From: Spongiimicrobium salis
GTDB lineage: Bacteria > Bacteroidota > Bacteroidia > Flavobacteriales > Flavobacteriaceae
Assembly: GCF_043678055.1 (NCBI RefSeq)
Contig: NZ_JBHEQA010000001.1
Location: 1,860,001-1,924,000 of the forward strand
Length of the DNA: 64,000 bases
Reading direction: 5' to 3'
The translations under genes and the position numbers were made by a program. Below the pieces are notes generated by a model. It had not been told where the DNA came from. It saw nothing but the letters and a program-made list of their open reading frames with translations, and searched no databases. Below, piece by piece: positions 1 through 7,487 of this stretch (its first letter is position 1; each line of letters opens with the position of its first letter).

Positions 1-1615
1 CTTGAGACCCCAATCCGGTGGCGTCTATAGAAAAGGCCTTGCTGAATATGGTATAATCGCCCTCTGTGCGGCTACTGTCGAACAATGTTCTGGAAACCTC
101 CACATGGCGTGGTCTAAAAGTAGGGTTGGCCCCACCAGTGGCCGGTCTGGAATTGCTTTCGTAGTTAAAGGTACTGAATCCGCCCGTAGGGTATTGAATT
201 TTATTGAGTACGCCTATCTTAAGATGTTCCAAACTTTCCGTGCGATCGGCAAGGAGCATTCGGTTCCCATCACTTAAAAGATTGAACGCGTTGAGACTGA
301 AGGGAATCAAGGAAGTATTGTTCTTCCCATTGTAGTGACCATAATAATCTTTCCCCATATCTCCTTTTTGGGGCAGGGCCCCATTTTCATAGAAGAAGCG
401 GTACGGGGGTTTGGAACTGCCATCATAACCAAATTCCTGTACCTGATCGAGGCGCAAGCGAGGGTCTCCGGGGAATTTTCCATAGGTAAAGACAAAAGAA
501 CGGGTCTTGTTGCCGATCTTGTCATAAATAGCAATAGAGGTCAACTTCTTTTTCCAAGTGGATAATGTGGGGTCTTCCACGTAGTTGAACGTGACTCGGG
601 TATTGGGCGCCTCAATGGTACTGACCAATTTATTGATCGGGGTATAGATGATACTTGTTTCCGTGAAGTTGGTGTCCAGAAAGGAGGCTGATCCATTGCC
701 TTCGCAACCGCAAACGTTCCCATTGTCGGCAGTGGAAGGTTCGCAGCCAGGAGCCAAGCTTAGACTATGGGACTGCTTGGTCAAGGTGTAATTAAGAGCG
801 TAAGGCTCATAGGTAAAGTTGATTTCCCGATCGTTTTTTGTGGTGACCCTTTCCAACATCCAACCAGCGGTATTGGTGTCGCGATTGATTGAAACATCAC
901 CAGCACTAATGGAAGAACCTGAAACAACGGTCTTGGTATTGAACTCGAGTTCATCATCAAAGTAAAAGGTATTTCCCTGACTGTCGTCTATGGAAAAGCC
1001 CATGGCCGTGCCGGTCCCAAAGCGATTGACGCGCATGGTGCTTCGAAATTCCTGGCGGACGTTCCCTTGCCTGTCAAAAATAAAGGAGCCCGAACCTCCT
1101 GGCATGCTATAATTAAAATCATCGGGATAGTAATCCTCATCATTATTGGATTGCTCGATCAGCTGTTGTACCAGGGGGTCACTAAGGTCTCGTGTAGCAG
1201 TCCATTGTGGATCTACAATACCTTGCGTGTTCGGGTTGAGCCAGCCTCTGGGCCCCTCATCGATCTTATCGTTGACCTGCCTAAAGATGCCCCCTCCGGC
1301 ATTGAGGGTCCATTTAAGGCCCACCACACTGGCGAGCTCGTCCACCTTGATGCCGGAGGCATGGTAGGAGATGGAGATGGGGATGGAGACCCCATCCTCC
1401 TGTATGGTAAAGAGAGGAATGTTGATCTGTGGTACACCGGTGGCATGGTCTACCGGAGTAGCCCCATAGGTGCCCAGATTGGCAGCATTGGGAGTCACCG
1501 GGGTATATTCGGCATGGTAGTCCACATAGTCGGGATTGAATTCCTGAGCGGTAGCGGTATAAATGCTCAAAACAAGAAAAAGGGCAAAGGAAAAGGGTCG
1601 GAACGGATGTTGCAT
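1..1615 (-). CDS. RHS/YD-repeat-type exported protein, N-terminal part
   Basis: This is an open frame of 538 codons that starts at 1615 and continues past the left edge, so the C-terminus is missing. The start MQHPFRPFSFALFLVLSIYT is a signal peptide ending near TATAQ. It is followed by a segment typical of the N-terminus of Bacteroidetes RHS/YD-repeat cell-surface proteins: NIPLFTIQEDGVSIPISISY, then YHASGIKVDELASVVGLKW, then an AGGGIFR motif. The repeat-rich core and the variable toxin-like tip of this family would lie outside the window. A TAnnTTTG-like box at 1821-1828 (minus) would give a leader of about 200 bases. The family assignment rests on these motifs; cargo or function cannot be read from this fragment. 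Confidence 0.75.
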   Translation of the reverse strand, partial: MQHPFRPFSFALFLVLSIYTATAQEFNPDYVDYHAEYTPVTPNAANLGTYGATPVDHATGVPQINIPLFTIQEDGVSIPISISYHASGIKVDELASVVGLKWTLNAGGGIFRQVNDKIDEGPRGWLNPNTQGIVDPQWTATRDLSDPLVQQLIEQSNNDEDYYPDDFNYSMPGGSGSFIFDRQGNVRQEFRSTMRVNRFGTGTAMGFSIDDSQGNTFYFDDELEFNTKTVVSGSSISAGDVSINRDTNTAGWMLERVTTKNDREINFTYEPYALNYTLTKQSHSLSLAPGCEPSTADNGNVCGCEGNGSASFLDTNFTETSIIYTPINKLVSTIEAPNTRVTFNYVEDPTLSTWKKKLTSIAIYDKIGNKTRSFVFTYGKFPGDPRLRLDQVQEFGYDGSSKPPYRFFYENGALPQKGDMGKDYYGHYNGKNNTSLIPFSLNAFNLLSDGNRMLLADRTESLEHLKIGVLNKIQYPTGGFSTFNYESNSRPATGGANPTFRPRHVEVSRTLFDSSRTEGDYTIFSKAFSIDATGLGSQ

Positions 1616-2025
1616 AGTGTTACTGATGTTTTAGGTTTTGGTTGCCAAAAAGCAAAAACTGACCATAGGGAGGAAGGAGGGAACTTCCCTTAAGGAGTAG
1701 GTTGGATGGGTTCTGGGGAAATGTCGTACTGTAACGGGAGTCCTTCTGATATGGCCCGGAAGGGGACTCAGAAGATGGAAAATCGATATCGCATCATGAG
1801 CTTTATGGTTTGGTTGTTCACAAAATTAAGTAAAAATTCGATACAAACGCAGTATATTTTATATAAAAGATTATTTTATCCTTAAGCTATTGTAATCTTA
1901 TTGCTCATTACATATAAAAAATACTCTTAATTGCCTGTTTGTAAATAACTTAACTATAGAAATTAGGCCAATGCTTTTTGAGGGATGAGGTTTGTGCTTT
2001 GAAGTTGCAAACTTCTTAGAGTGAG

Positions 2026-2069
2026 TCTCGACGGCGCCTGCTTGCCGTCAGGCAGGCTCGACCTGACAT
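2026..2069 (-). repeat. Palindromic module, copy 1 (GC-rich hairpin type)
   Basis: Read on the minus strand it has left flank TGTCAGGTCGAG, a hairpin with stem CCTGC/GCAGG, and right flank GTCGAGA. It is the most degenerate of the GC-rich copies. Confidence 0.6.
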
Positions 2070-2202
2070 AGATTTGTTTGACCTTAGATATGCTTTAAGA
2101 TAGTGTCCCTTTGAGGGGACTTTAGGGGTGTTTTTTGAGGATGAGGGATTGGGCATGAGTTTTGGGGTTACGAAGTTGCAAACTTCGCAGAGCAAGTACA
2201 GA

Positions 2203-2266
2203 TGTCAGTTCGAGTGTTTGATTTTTGGATGGCAGATCCAAAGATCAAATGTATCGAGAACTTTTT
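2203..2266 (+). repeat. Palindromic module, copy 2 (TTTGAT hairpin type)
   Basis: Left flank TGTCAGTTCGAGTG, then a 14-bp hairpin (TTTGATTTTTGGAT paired to ATCCAAAGATCAAA with one G-T pair), then right flank TGTATCGAGAACTTTTT. Nearly identical copies lie at 2527-2590, 2889-2952 and 3962-4025. Confidence 0.85.
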
Positions 2267-2352
2267 AGCAGAAAGAGGCTTTTTATAAGGACTCCTCGAT
2301 AGTTTTATAGAGAAATAAGGAATTTATGATTCGAAGTTGAGCGAGGCCTGGG

Positions 2353-2406
2353 TTCTCGATACAATTTCTTTTTCTCTTTTAGAAAAAGAAATCACTCGAA
2401 CTGACT
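2353..2406 (-). repeat. Palindromic module, copy 3 (ATTTCTTTTTCT hairpin type)
   Basis: On the minus strand the flanks are AGTCAGTTCGAGTG and TGTATCGAGAA, the same as in copy 2. The enclosed hairpin is different: a perfect 12-bp stem ATTTCTTTTTCT/AGAAAAAGAAAT. Further copies lie at 2677-2730 and 3039-3092. Confidence 0.85.
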
Positions 2407-2526
2407 ATGACTTTCGTTTTAAGGTATTGTCCCCTTGAGGGGACTTTAGGGGTGTTTTTTGAGGTGTGGGGGATTGGGCATGAGTTTTGGGTTATGAAGT
2501 TGCAAACTTGGCAGAACAAGTACAGA

Positions 2527-2590
2527 TGTCAGTTCGAGTGTTTGATTTTTGGATGGCAGATCCAAAGATCAAATGTATCGAGAACTTTTT
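2527..2590 (+). repeat. Palindromic module, copy 4 (TTTGAT hairpin type)
   Basis: Same flanks and hairpin as the copy at 2203-2266; second unit of the tandem block. Confidence 0.85.
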
Positions 2591-2676
2591 AGAAGAAAGA
2601 GGCTTGTTATAAGGACTCCTTGATAGTTTTATAGAGAATTAAGGAATTTATGATGCAAAGTTGAGCGAGGCCTGGG

Positions 2677-2730
2677 TTCTCGATACAATTTCTTTTTCTC
2701 TTTTAGAAAAAGAAATCACTCGAACTGACT
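2677..2730 (-). repeat. Palindromic module, copy 5 (ATTTCTTTTTCT hairpin type)
   Basis: Same flanks and hairpin as the copy at 2353-2406; second unit of the tandem block. Confidence 0.85.
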
Positions 2731-2888
2731 ATGACTTTCGTTTTAAGGTATTGTCCCCTTGAGGGGACTTTAGGGGTGTTTTTTGAGGTGAGAAGGATTG
2801 GGCATGAGTTTTGGGTTACGAAGTTGCAAACTTCGCAGAGAGGTAGGTTTGAGTTACGAACTTGCAAACTTTGCAGAACAAGTACAAA

Positions 2889-2952
2889 TGTCAGTTCGAG
2901 TGTTTGATTTTTGGATGGCAGATCCAAAGATCAAATGTATCGAGAACTTTTT
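2889..2952 (+). repeat. Palindromic module, copy 6 (TTTGAT hairpin type)
   Basis: Same flanks and hairpin as the copy at 2203-2266; third unit of the tandem block. Confidence 0.85.
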
Positions 2953-3038
2953 AGCAGAAAGAGGCTTTTTATAAGGACTCCTCGATAGTTTTATAGAGAA
3001 ATAAGGAATTTATGATGCGAAGTTGAGCGAGGCCTGGG

Positions 3039-3092
3039 TTCTCGATACAATTTCTTTTTCTCTTTTAGAAAAAGAAATCACTCGAACTGACT
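3039..3092 (-). repeat. Palindromic module, copy 7 (ATTTCTTTTTCT hairpin type)
   Basis: Same flanks and hairpin as the copy at 2353-2406; third unit of the tandem block. Confidence 0.85.
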
Positions 3093-3177
3093 ATGACTTT
3101 CGTTTTAAGGTATTGTCCCCTTGAGGGGACTTTAGGGGTGTTTTTTGAGGTATGAGGGATTGGGTACGAGGTTTATG

Positions 3178-3208
3178 TTGCAAACTTCCTAGTACCAGTG
3201 TACCTTTA
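3178..3208 (+). promoter_or_regulatory. Candidate promoter of the SDR gene
   Basis: TTG at 3178-3180, a 20-base spacer, and TACCTTTA at 3201-3208 (one mismatch to TAnnTTTG), 17 bases before the ATG. The TTG lies inside a GTTGCAAACTTC repeat, so the repeat may supply the -33 element. Confidence 0.4.
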
Positions 3209-3225
3209 CTCAAAAAACAACAGCA

Positions 3226-3936
3226 ATGGATTTACAGGGTAAAGTAGCCTATATTACAGGCGGATCAAAGGGTATTGGATATGGCGTGGCCAAAAGCTTA
3301 TTGGCTAAAGGCATGAAAGTAGCCATCAGTGGACGAAATACGACTAGCGTAGCCGAAGCAGCGGCAAAGTTGGGAGGAGATGATCGTGTATTGGCCATTG
3401 CGTCGGATGTATCCCAATTGGAGGATGAACGGAAGGCAATAGCCGCAATTTTGGAGCAATGGGGACAGTTGGACCTGGTGCTGGCCAATGCCGGTGTGGG
3501 ACACTTTGCACCGGTGGACACCCTTTCGGAAGCCGACTGGCATCAGATGGTGAATACCAATTTAACAGGGGCGTTCTTTAGCCTAAAAGCCTCGGTGGAG
3601 GCCTTAAAAATTTCTAAAGGATATTATATTACCTTGGCCAGTTTGGCGGGAACCAATTTCTTTGCCTCGGGTTCAGGTTATAATGCCACAAAGTTTGGTG
3701 TGGTCGGGTTTACCCAAGCGGCGATGTTGGATTTACGAAAATACGATATCAAAGTATCTACGATTATGCCAGGATCGGTATCCAGTCATTTTAATGCGCA
3801 TACTCCTTCTGAGGCCGATGCTTGGAAGATACAGCCAGAAGATATTGGGAAATTGGTAGTGGATCTTTTGCAAATGCATCCAAGGACCTTACCCAGTAAA
3901 ATTGAAGTGCGCCCTACACGACCGGATAAAAAGTAG
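3226..3936 (+). CDS. Short-chain dehydrogenase/reductase (SDR)
   Basis: This 236-residue protein is a classical SDR. It has the nucleotide-binding motif TGGSKGIG at residues 11-18, NAG near residue 88, a catalytic Ser in TLASLAG, and the YNATK form of the YxxxK motif near residue 152. The family reduces or oxidises a carbonyl or hydroxyl group with NAD(P)(H); the substrate cannot be told. The C-terminal end is short for the family and ends in charged residues. The gene stands alone between repeat blocks, with a possible promoter just upstream. The frame is open and complete and its motifs are intact, so it looks functional rather than a relic. Confidence 0.85.
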   Translation: MDLQGKVAYITGGSKGIGYGVAKSLLAKGMKVAISGRNTTSVAEAAAKLGGDDRVLAIASDVSQLEDERKAIAAILEQWGQLDLVLANAGVGHFAPVDTLSEADWHQMVNTNLTGAFFSLKASVEALKISKGYYITLASLAGTNFFASGSGYNATKFGVVGFTQAAMLDLRKYDIKVSTIMPGSVSSHFNAHTPSEADAWKIQPEDIGKLVVDLLQMHPRTLPSKIEVRPTRPDKK

Positions 3937-3961
3937 ACTGCAAACTTCGTAGAGCTACAGA

Positions 3962-4025
3962 TGTCAGTTCGAGTGTTTGATTTTTGGATGGCAGATCCAA
4001 AGATCAAATGTATCGAGAACTTTTT
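3962..4025 (+). repeat. Palindromic module, copy 8 (TTTGAT hairpin type)
   Basis: Same flanks and hairpin as the copy at 2203-2266, placed directly after the SDR stop codon. Confidence 0.85.
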
Positions 4026-4048
4026 ATACGATGGCATATCTGAATAGG

Positions 4049-4090
4049 TCTCGACCCTGTCTGCCGACAGGCAGGTGCGCTCGACCTGAC
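4049..4090 (-). repeat. Palindromic module, copy 9 (GC-rich hairpin type)
   Basis: On the minus strand: TGTCAGGTCGAGCG, a hairpin CTGCC-TGTC-GGCAG, then GTCGAGA. It is repeated at 4287-4328. Confidence 0.8.
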
Positions 4091-4110
4091 AGCTATTTAA
4101 TTGCAGCGGC

Positions 4111-4164
4111 TTCTCGATACATTTTTGGCTTCACTGTGTTCCTCTAAGAAACCCTCGAAGTGAC
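4111..4164 (-). repeat. Palindromic module, copy 10 (AGTGAAGCC type)
   Basis: On the minus strand: left flank GTCACTTCGAG, a core containing ACAGTGAAGCCAAAAA, right flank TGTATCGAGAA. The pairing in this core is imperfect. Confidence 0.7.
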
Positions 4165-4286
4165 ATAAGATATTGTATAAAAGGTATTGTCCCCTTGAGG
4201 GGACTTTAGGGGTGTTTTTTGAGGTGTGAGGGATTGGGTGTGAGGTATGATGTTGTCGCTGTGAACTTGCAAACTTCGTAGAGCGC

Positions 4287-4328
4287 TCTCGACCCTGTCT
4301 GCCGACAGGCAGGTGCGCTCGACCTGAC
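4287..4328 (-). repeat. Palindromic module, copy 11 (GC-rich hairpin type)
   Basis: Nearly identical to the copy at 4049-4090, and followed by the same spacer and the same next module. The pair 4049-4164 is thus duplicated as 4287-4501. Confidence 0.8.
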
Positions 4329-4348
4329 AGCTATTTAATTGCAGCGGC

Positions 4349-4501
4349 TTCTCGATACATTTTTNNNNNNNNNNNNNNNNNNNNNNNNNNNNNNNNNNNN
4401 NNNNNNNNNNNNNNNNNNNNNNNNNNNNNNNNNNNNNNNNNNNNNNNNNNNNNNNNNNNNNNNTAGCTTCACTGCGTTCATCCAAAAACACTCGAAGTGA
4501 C
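4349..4501 (-). repeat. Palindromic module, copy 12, split by the N run
   Basis: The left part, TTCTCGATACATTTTT, ends at 4364. The right part starts at 4464 with TAGCTTCACTGCGTTC and ends in CTCGAAGTGAC. Joined directly they give one normal module like the copy at 4111-4164. Confidence 0.75.
4365..4463. other. Assembly gap (99 N)
   Basis: The gap lies inside a repeat copy. The sequences on both sides join into an uninterrupted repeat copy if the gap is removed, so the true missing length may be zero. Confidence 0.9.
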
Positions 4502-4623
4502 CGGCAAGTATATTTAGAGATAGTGTCCCCTTGAGGGGACTTTAGGGGTATTTTTTGAGGTATGGGATATCGGGTGAGAGGTATGAGGTTTGTGCTGCGA
4601 ACTTGCAAACTTCGCAGAGCGAA

Positions 4624-4675
4624 TTCTCGATACAATTTGTTTTTCCTTTTAGAAAAACAAATCACTCGAACTGAC
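4624..4675 (-). repeat. Palindromic module, copy 13 (ATTTGTTTTTC variant)
   Basis: Same flanks as the copy at 2353-2406. The stem reads ATTTGTTTTTC/GAAAAACAAAT instead of ATTTCTTTTTC/GAAAAAGAAAT, a compensatory change of one base pair. It ends four bases before the addB stop. Confidence 0.8.
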
Positions 4676-4678
4676 CCA

Positions 4679-7423
4679 TTACACCTCTTTTTCTATAAAA
4701 GGTGTTGTTGCCGTGCAGATTTCTACAATGAGCCTTTGCAACTGTTCCATAAAGTCCTGAAGTAGCTGTTGATCAATTTGCGTATGCTTTACCCGACTTC
4801 CCTTTTTTTCTTTGGTAGCGAACTGGAGAAGACCGGCCTGTAGATTTTTAAAGGAAATGATGCCGGCACTGATAGTATGTATAGGAGTGCGCCTATCATA
4901 TAATACCGCATAGCATAACAATTGAAAAGCTTTGCTATAGGTATAATCACTGATAATGTCTTCCCACTGCACAATTTCAACAGCGGTGCTCTGTACTTTT
5001 CCCGTTTTGTAATCAATAATACGCAATTGCCCGTCTTTGCGATCAATACGATCAAGAGTGCCCTTAAGGCGCACTGGAAACGGGAGCTCCGGAAAGTGCA
5101 GCTGGGTTTCCATCCGCTGCTCCAATGCTACAATTTCGATTTCATGGGAGGCTACGGTTGCCATTTCCATAGCAATAAAGTTCTCTACATAACGCACCAC
5201 TACATGATAGGCAATAAGGTTTTTGCCCCTACTGATATCCCCTTCCATATAGCTTTGGCCAAAGTGTTTCCGAACGGTAGTTTGTATCTTCCCTTTCATT
5301 TCGCTTAAATGCACTTTGGTCAGTATCTTGCCCACAAAAGGCAGGTACAGCTCCTCCAGAGTGTTGTGGACTACTGTTCCAAAAGTATTGGCGGCAATGG
5401 TTTCTTCCACTTCAGTTCGACTATCGATATTGAGGATATGTTGGGTATAGAAACCCATAGGATTACGGATGTAATTGCTCAATGAAGTGGGTGAGAATCC
5501 CTTTTTTGCAAACGCTTCAATGCGTTGCATCAAATGCTGATCTTTAGGAATGAGACCCGTTTTTTTTGGAAGTACCTCTATGGCCGGTGTTGCAATGGTT
5601 TCGGTGATATGTGGGAGGATATTTTCATCGGTGAGCATTTGGGTGATCAGACGACTCTTTTCACCTCCCTCCAATACATCGGGTTCGGTGTTGTATAGAA
5701 GGTATACCTTTTTGGCACGTTGTAGCAAGCGATAGAAATGATAGGTGTACACGGCATCTTTTTCCTTATAGGTAGGAAGTCCAAAGGCTTTTTTGATGTC
5801 GAAGGGAATAAAGGAGTTGTTGGATTTTCCGGAAGGGAGAATGCCTTCATTCACCCCACTGATGATAACGGTTTCAAAATCTAGATTTCTACTCTCCAAC
5901 ATTCCCATGATCTGTAAGCCCCTAAGCGGCTCTCCTTGAAAATCTAAAGTTTCCGAAGAAAGAATTTCACGGTATAGGCCCTGGAGGGACTTAAGGTCGT
6001 TCACAAATGGGTGTTGTTCTATCCATTCCCTTAATTGATTGAAAAGGGTATGAAAGCGATAAAGATATTCCATATCCAAGGCACTATCCTTGGTTTCCGG
6101 GCTGTTTTTTAAGTGAAGGATAATGGTCTGACAGCGATCAATAAAGTCCAAAGGGGCGCTATTCTTATCAAAAAACAACAACTTAAAGTGCGTGTTAGCT
6201 GCGGCGAAAGTTGCTATTTTGTCTAAGGAAATATAAGCCCAGTTTTGTGTCTTTATGGTTTCGGCCAGTTCGCTGGCCCAGTTTCTTTCGTCCTGGAACA
6301 GAAAACGTTGTATATAAGGTTGTGCTAAAAAATCCAGGGTATGCCTATAAAACCAACCTTGTTCATCAATTTGAATGTAGAGTTCAAAGAATTGCAGAAA
6401 GACACTGGCCAATGGCGTTTTATGAAGGGGATATCCCATGGTAATATTGATTCCCTCAATGGCCTTGGGCAAGGCATTGATTACGGGGTTCAACAAGGTT
6501 TCATCGCCAAGAACTATGGCGGTATCCCGTACTCCTTTTTTTTCTTGTTGATGTAGTTTTTGAATCAAAGTACCAATGTACTTTGCCTGGGCTATATTTT
6601 TTGGGAGCCCGATACATTCAATATGTTTGGATTTTAAATAATGCTCCTGAATTCCTTTGAGCGGATGCGTTTTAAGGTAATCCCATTGCCGTTGGTGCTG
6701 ACGAATAAATAAGCCTGCATCGTGTATGGGGTCCTGTAAAAAATAAGCATCAAGATCCCAATAGATTTCGGCTTGGGAATGGGTTAGAATGTATTGAATG
6801 ATTTGTGATTCTGCTGTATTCAAGGCATTAAAGCCAACGAAAATATGCTTTTTTGTATTTCCCTTTAGGTATGTGGTAATCTGTTCAGCGGCAGTTCTAT
6901 AAACCAATCCTTGATGGCCAATGCCGCGTTGCCTTAGATTTTGGTTGAAGCCGGTATAAAGAGTTTCCAAATTGTTCCAAAAACTGATGTAGTCTTCCAT
7001 CATTTTGGTTTTCTCCTTTTGAACGTACCAATGGTTGATTTCTTGAATATCGGCCAAATACGAAAAAAGTTTGGAGGTGTCTACCAGATAACGATCAACC
7101 TCATTGAAATCCTGGAGCAGCGTTTGTCCCCATTTGGAGAAACTGTAAAAACTATCGACTTCTGCTTTTGTGGTATTCTTATAGGTAGTATAGAGCGTAA
7201 AAAGTTGTTCGGTGTTGGACGCATAGGACAAACCGGAAATCTGTTCTATAAAGCTTTCAATGCTATAAATCTCTGGCGAAAAGAAAGTTTTCGTACTGCG
7301 AGCGGCTATTCGGTTGCGTAAAAAAGTACCTGCCCTTTTACTGGGAAGTATAAATACGGTTCCTTCCAGGGCATCATCACCATTCCATACTTCCTGGATA
7401 ACATCTTCTAGAAAACTTTGCAT
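4679..7423 (-). CDS. addB: AddB-type subunit of the AddAB recombination helicase-nuclease
   Basis: This 914-residue protein has the layout of AddB: a helicase-like N-terminal half without a usable Walker A motif (the region reads FILPSKRAGTFLRNR) and a C-terminal PD-(D/E)XK nuclease domain. The nuclease core is visible at about residues 790-820 as GTLDRIDRKDGQLRIIDYKTGK, where the two Asp and the Lys of the DYKTGK motif are the metal and catalytic residues. AddAB resects double-strand DNA ends for RecA loading and takes the place of RecBCD in many bacteria. Its AddA partner is encoded at 10183-13299 on the same strand, separated by ompA and kbl. The gene follows the ompA terminator, so it may have its own promoter or rely on read-through. 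Confidence 0.85.
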   Translation of the reverse strand: MQSFLEDVIQEVWNGDDALEGTVFILPSKRAGTFLRNRIAARSTKTFFSPEIYSIESFIEQISGLSYASNTEQLFTLYTTYKNTTKAEVDSFYSFSKWGQTLLQDFNEVDRYLVDTSKLFSYLADIQEINHWYVQKEKTKMMEDYISFWNNLETLYTGFNQNLRQRGIGHQGLVYRTAAEQITTYLKGNTKKHIFVGFNALNTAESQIIQYILTHSQAEIYWDLDAYFLQDPIHDAGLFIRQHQRQWDYLKTHPLKGIQEHYLKSKHIECIGLPKNIAQAKYIGTLIQKLHQQEKKGVRDTAIVLGDETLLNPVINALPKAIEGINITMGYPLHKTPLASVFLQFFELYIQIDEQGWFYRHTLDFLAQPYIQRFLFQDERNWASELAETIKTQNWAYISLDKIATFAAANTHFKLLFFDKNSAPLDFIDRCQTIILHLKNSPETKDSALDMEYLYRFHTLFNQLREWIEQHPFVNDLKSLQGLYREILSSETLDFQGEPLRGLQIMGMLESRNLDFETVIISGVNEGILPSGKSNNSFIPFDIKKAFGLPTYKEKDAVYTYHFYRLLQRAKKVYLLYNTEPDVLEGGEKSRLITQMLTDENILPHITETIATPAIEVLPKKTGLIPKDQHLMQRIEAFAKKGFSPTSLSNYIRNPMGFYTQHILNIDSRTEVEETIAANTFGTVVHNTLEELYLPFVGKILTKVHLSEMKGKIQTTVRKHFGQSYMEGDISRGKNLIAYHVVVRYVENFIAMEMATVASHEIEIVALEQRMETQLHFPELPFPVRLKGTLDRIDRKDGQLRIIDYKTGKVQSTAVEIVQWEDIISDYTYSKAFQLLCYAVLYDRRTPIHTISAGIISFKNLQAGLLQFATKEKKGSRVKHTQIDQQLLQDFMEQLQRLIVEICTATTPFIEKEV

Positions 7424-7433
7424 TTTTAAAAAT

Positions 7434-7463
7434 AAAAAAAGCTCCGCAATTGCGGAGCTTTTT
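7434..7463 (-). terminator. Intrinsic terminator of ompA
   Basis: Perfect palindrome AAAGCTCCGCAATTGCGGAGCTTT flanked by A and T runs, between the ompA stop and the addB start. Confidence 0.85.
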
Positions 7464-7487
7464 CCTATAATTTAAATCGGTACTTGC

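Larger units (their letters stand above)
2104..3113. repeat. Tandem repeat, about 3 units of 324-362 bp
   Basis: The phrase TGTCCC(C/T)TTGAGGGGAC followed by TTTAGGGGTG recurs at 2104, 2428, 2752 and 3114, so the unit length is 324, 324 and 362 bases. The third unit is longer because of an extra segment near 2837-2875 that duplicates a GTTGCAAACTT hairpin. Each unit carries, in order, the GAGGGGAC phrase, the GAAGTTGCAAACTTC hairpin, one palindromic module in plus orientation and one in minus orientation. Single copies of the phrase also occur at 4188 and 4524, outside the tandem block. Confidence 0.85.
1616..3225. other. Gene-free repeat-rich region
   Basis: No credible gene is seen. Up to about 1980 the stretch is the leader of the RHS gene and AT-rich sequence. 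From 1990 on it is made almost only of repeats: short GAAGTT-GCA-AACTTC hairpins, six palindromic modules, and the ~324-bp tandem unit listed separately. Short frames here differ between repeat copies and have no family features. Confidence 0.7.
3937..4678. other. Gene-free repeat region with assembly gap
   Basis: The 742 bases between the SDR and addB hold palindromic modules in several hairpin versions, two more GAGGGGAC phrases and a run of 99 N. Reading frames here cross the N run and consist of repeat sequence only. No gene is supported. Confidence 0.75.

Noticed and set aside
4144..4665. Open frame across the first N run
   Set aside because: It is composed of palindromic repeat sequence and N, and has no family features.
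2104..4675. CRISPR array
   Set aside because: Repeat spacing of 200-360 bases, inverted copies and identical spacers do not fit a CRISPR array; no cas gene is present.
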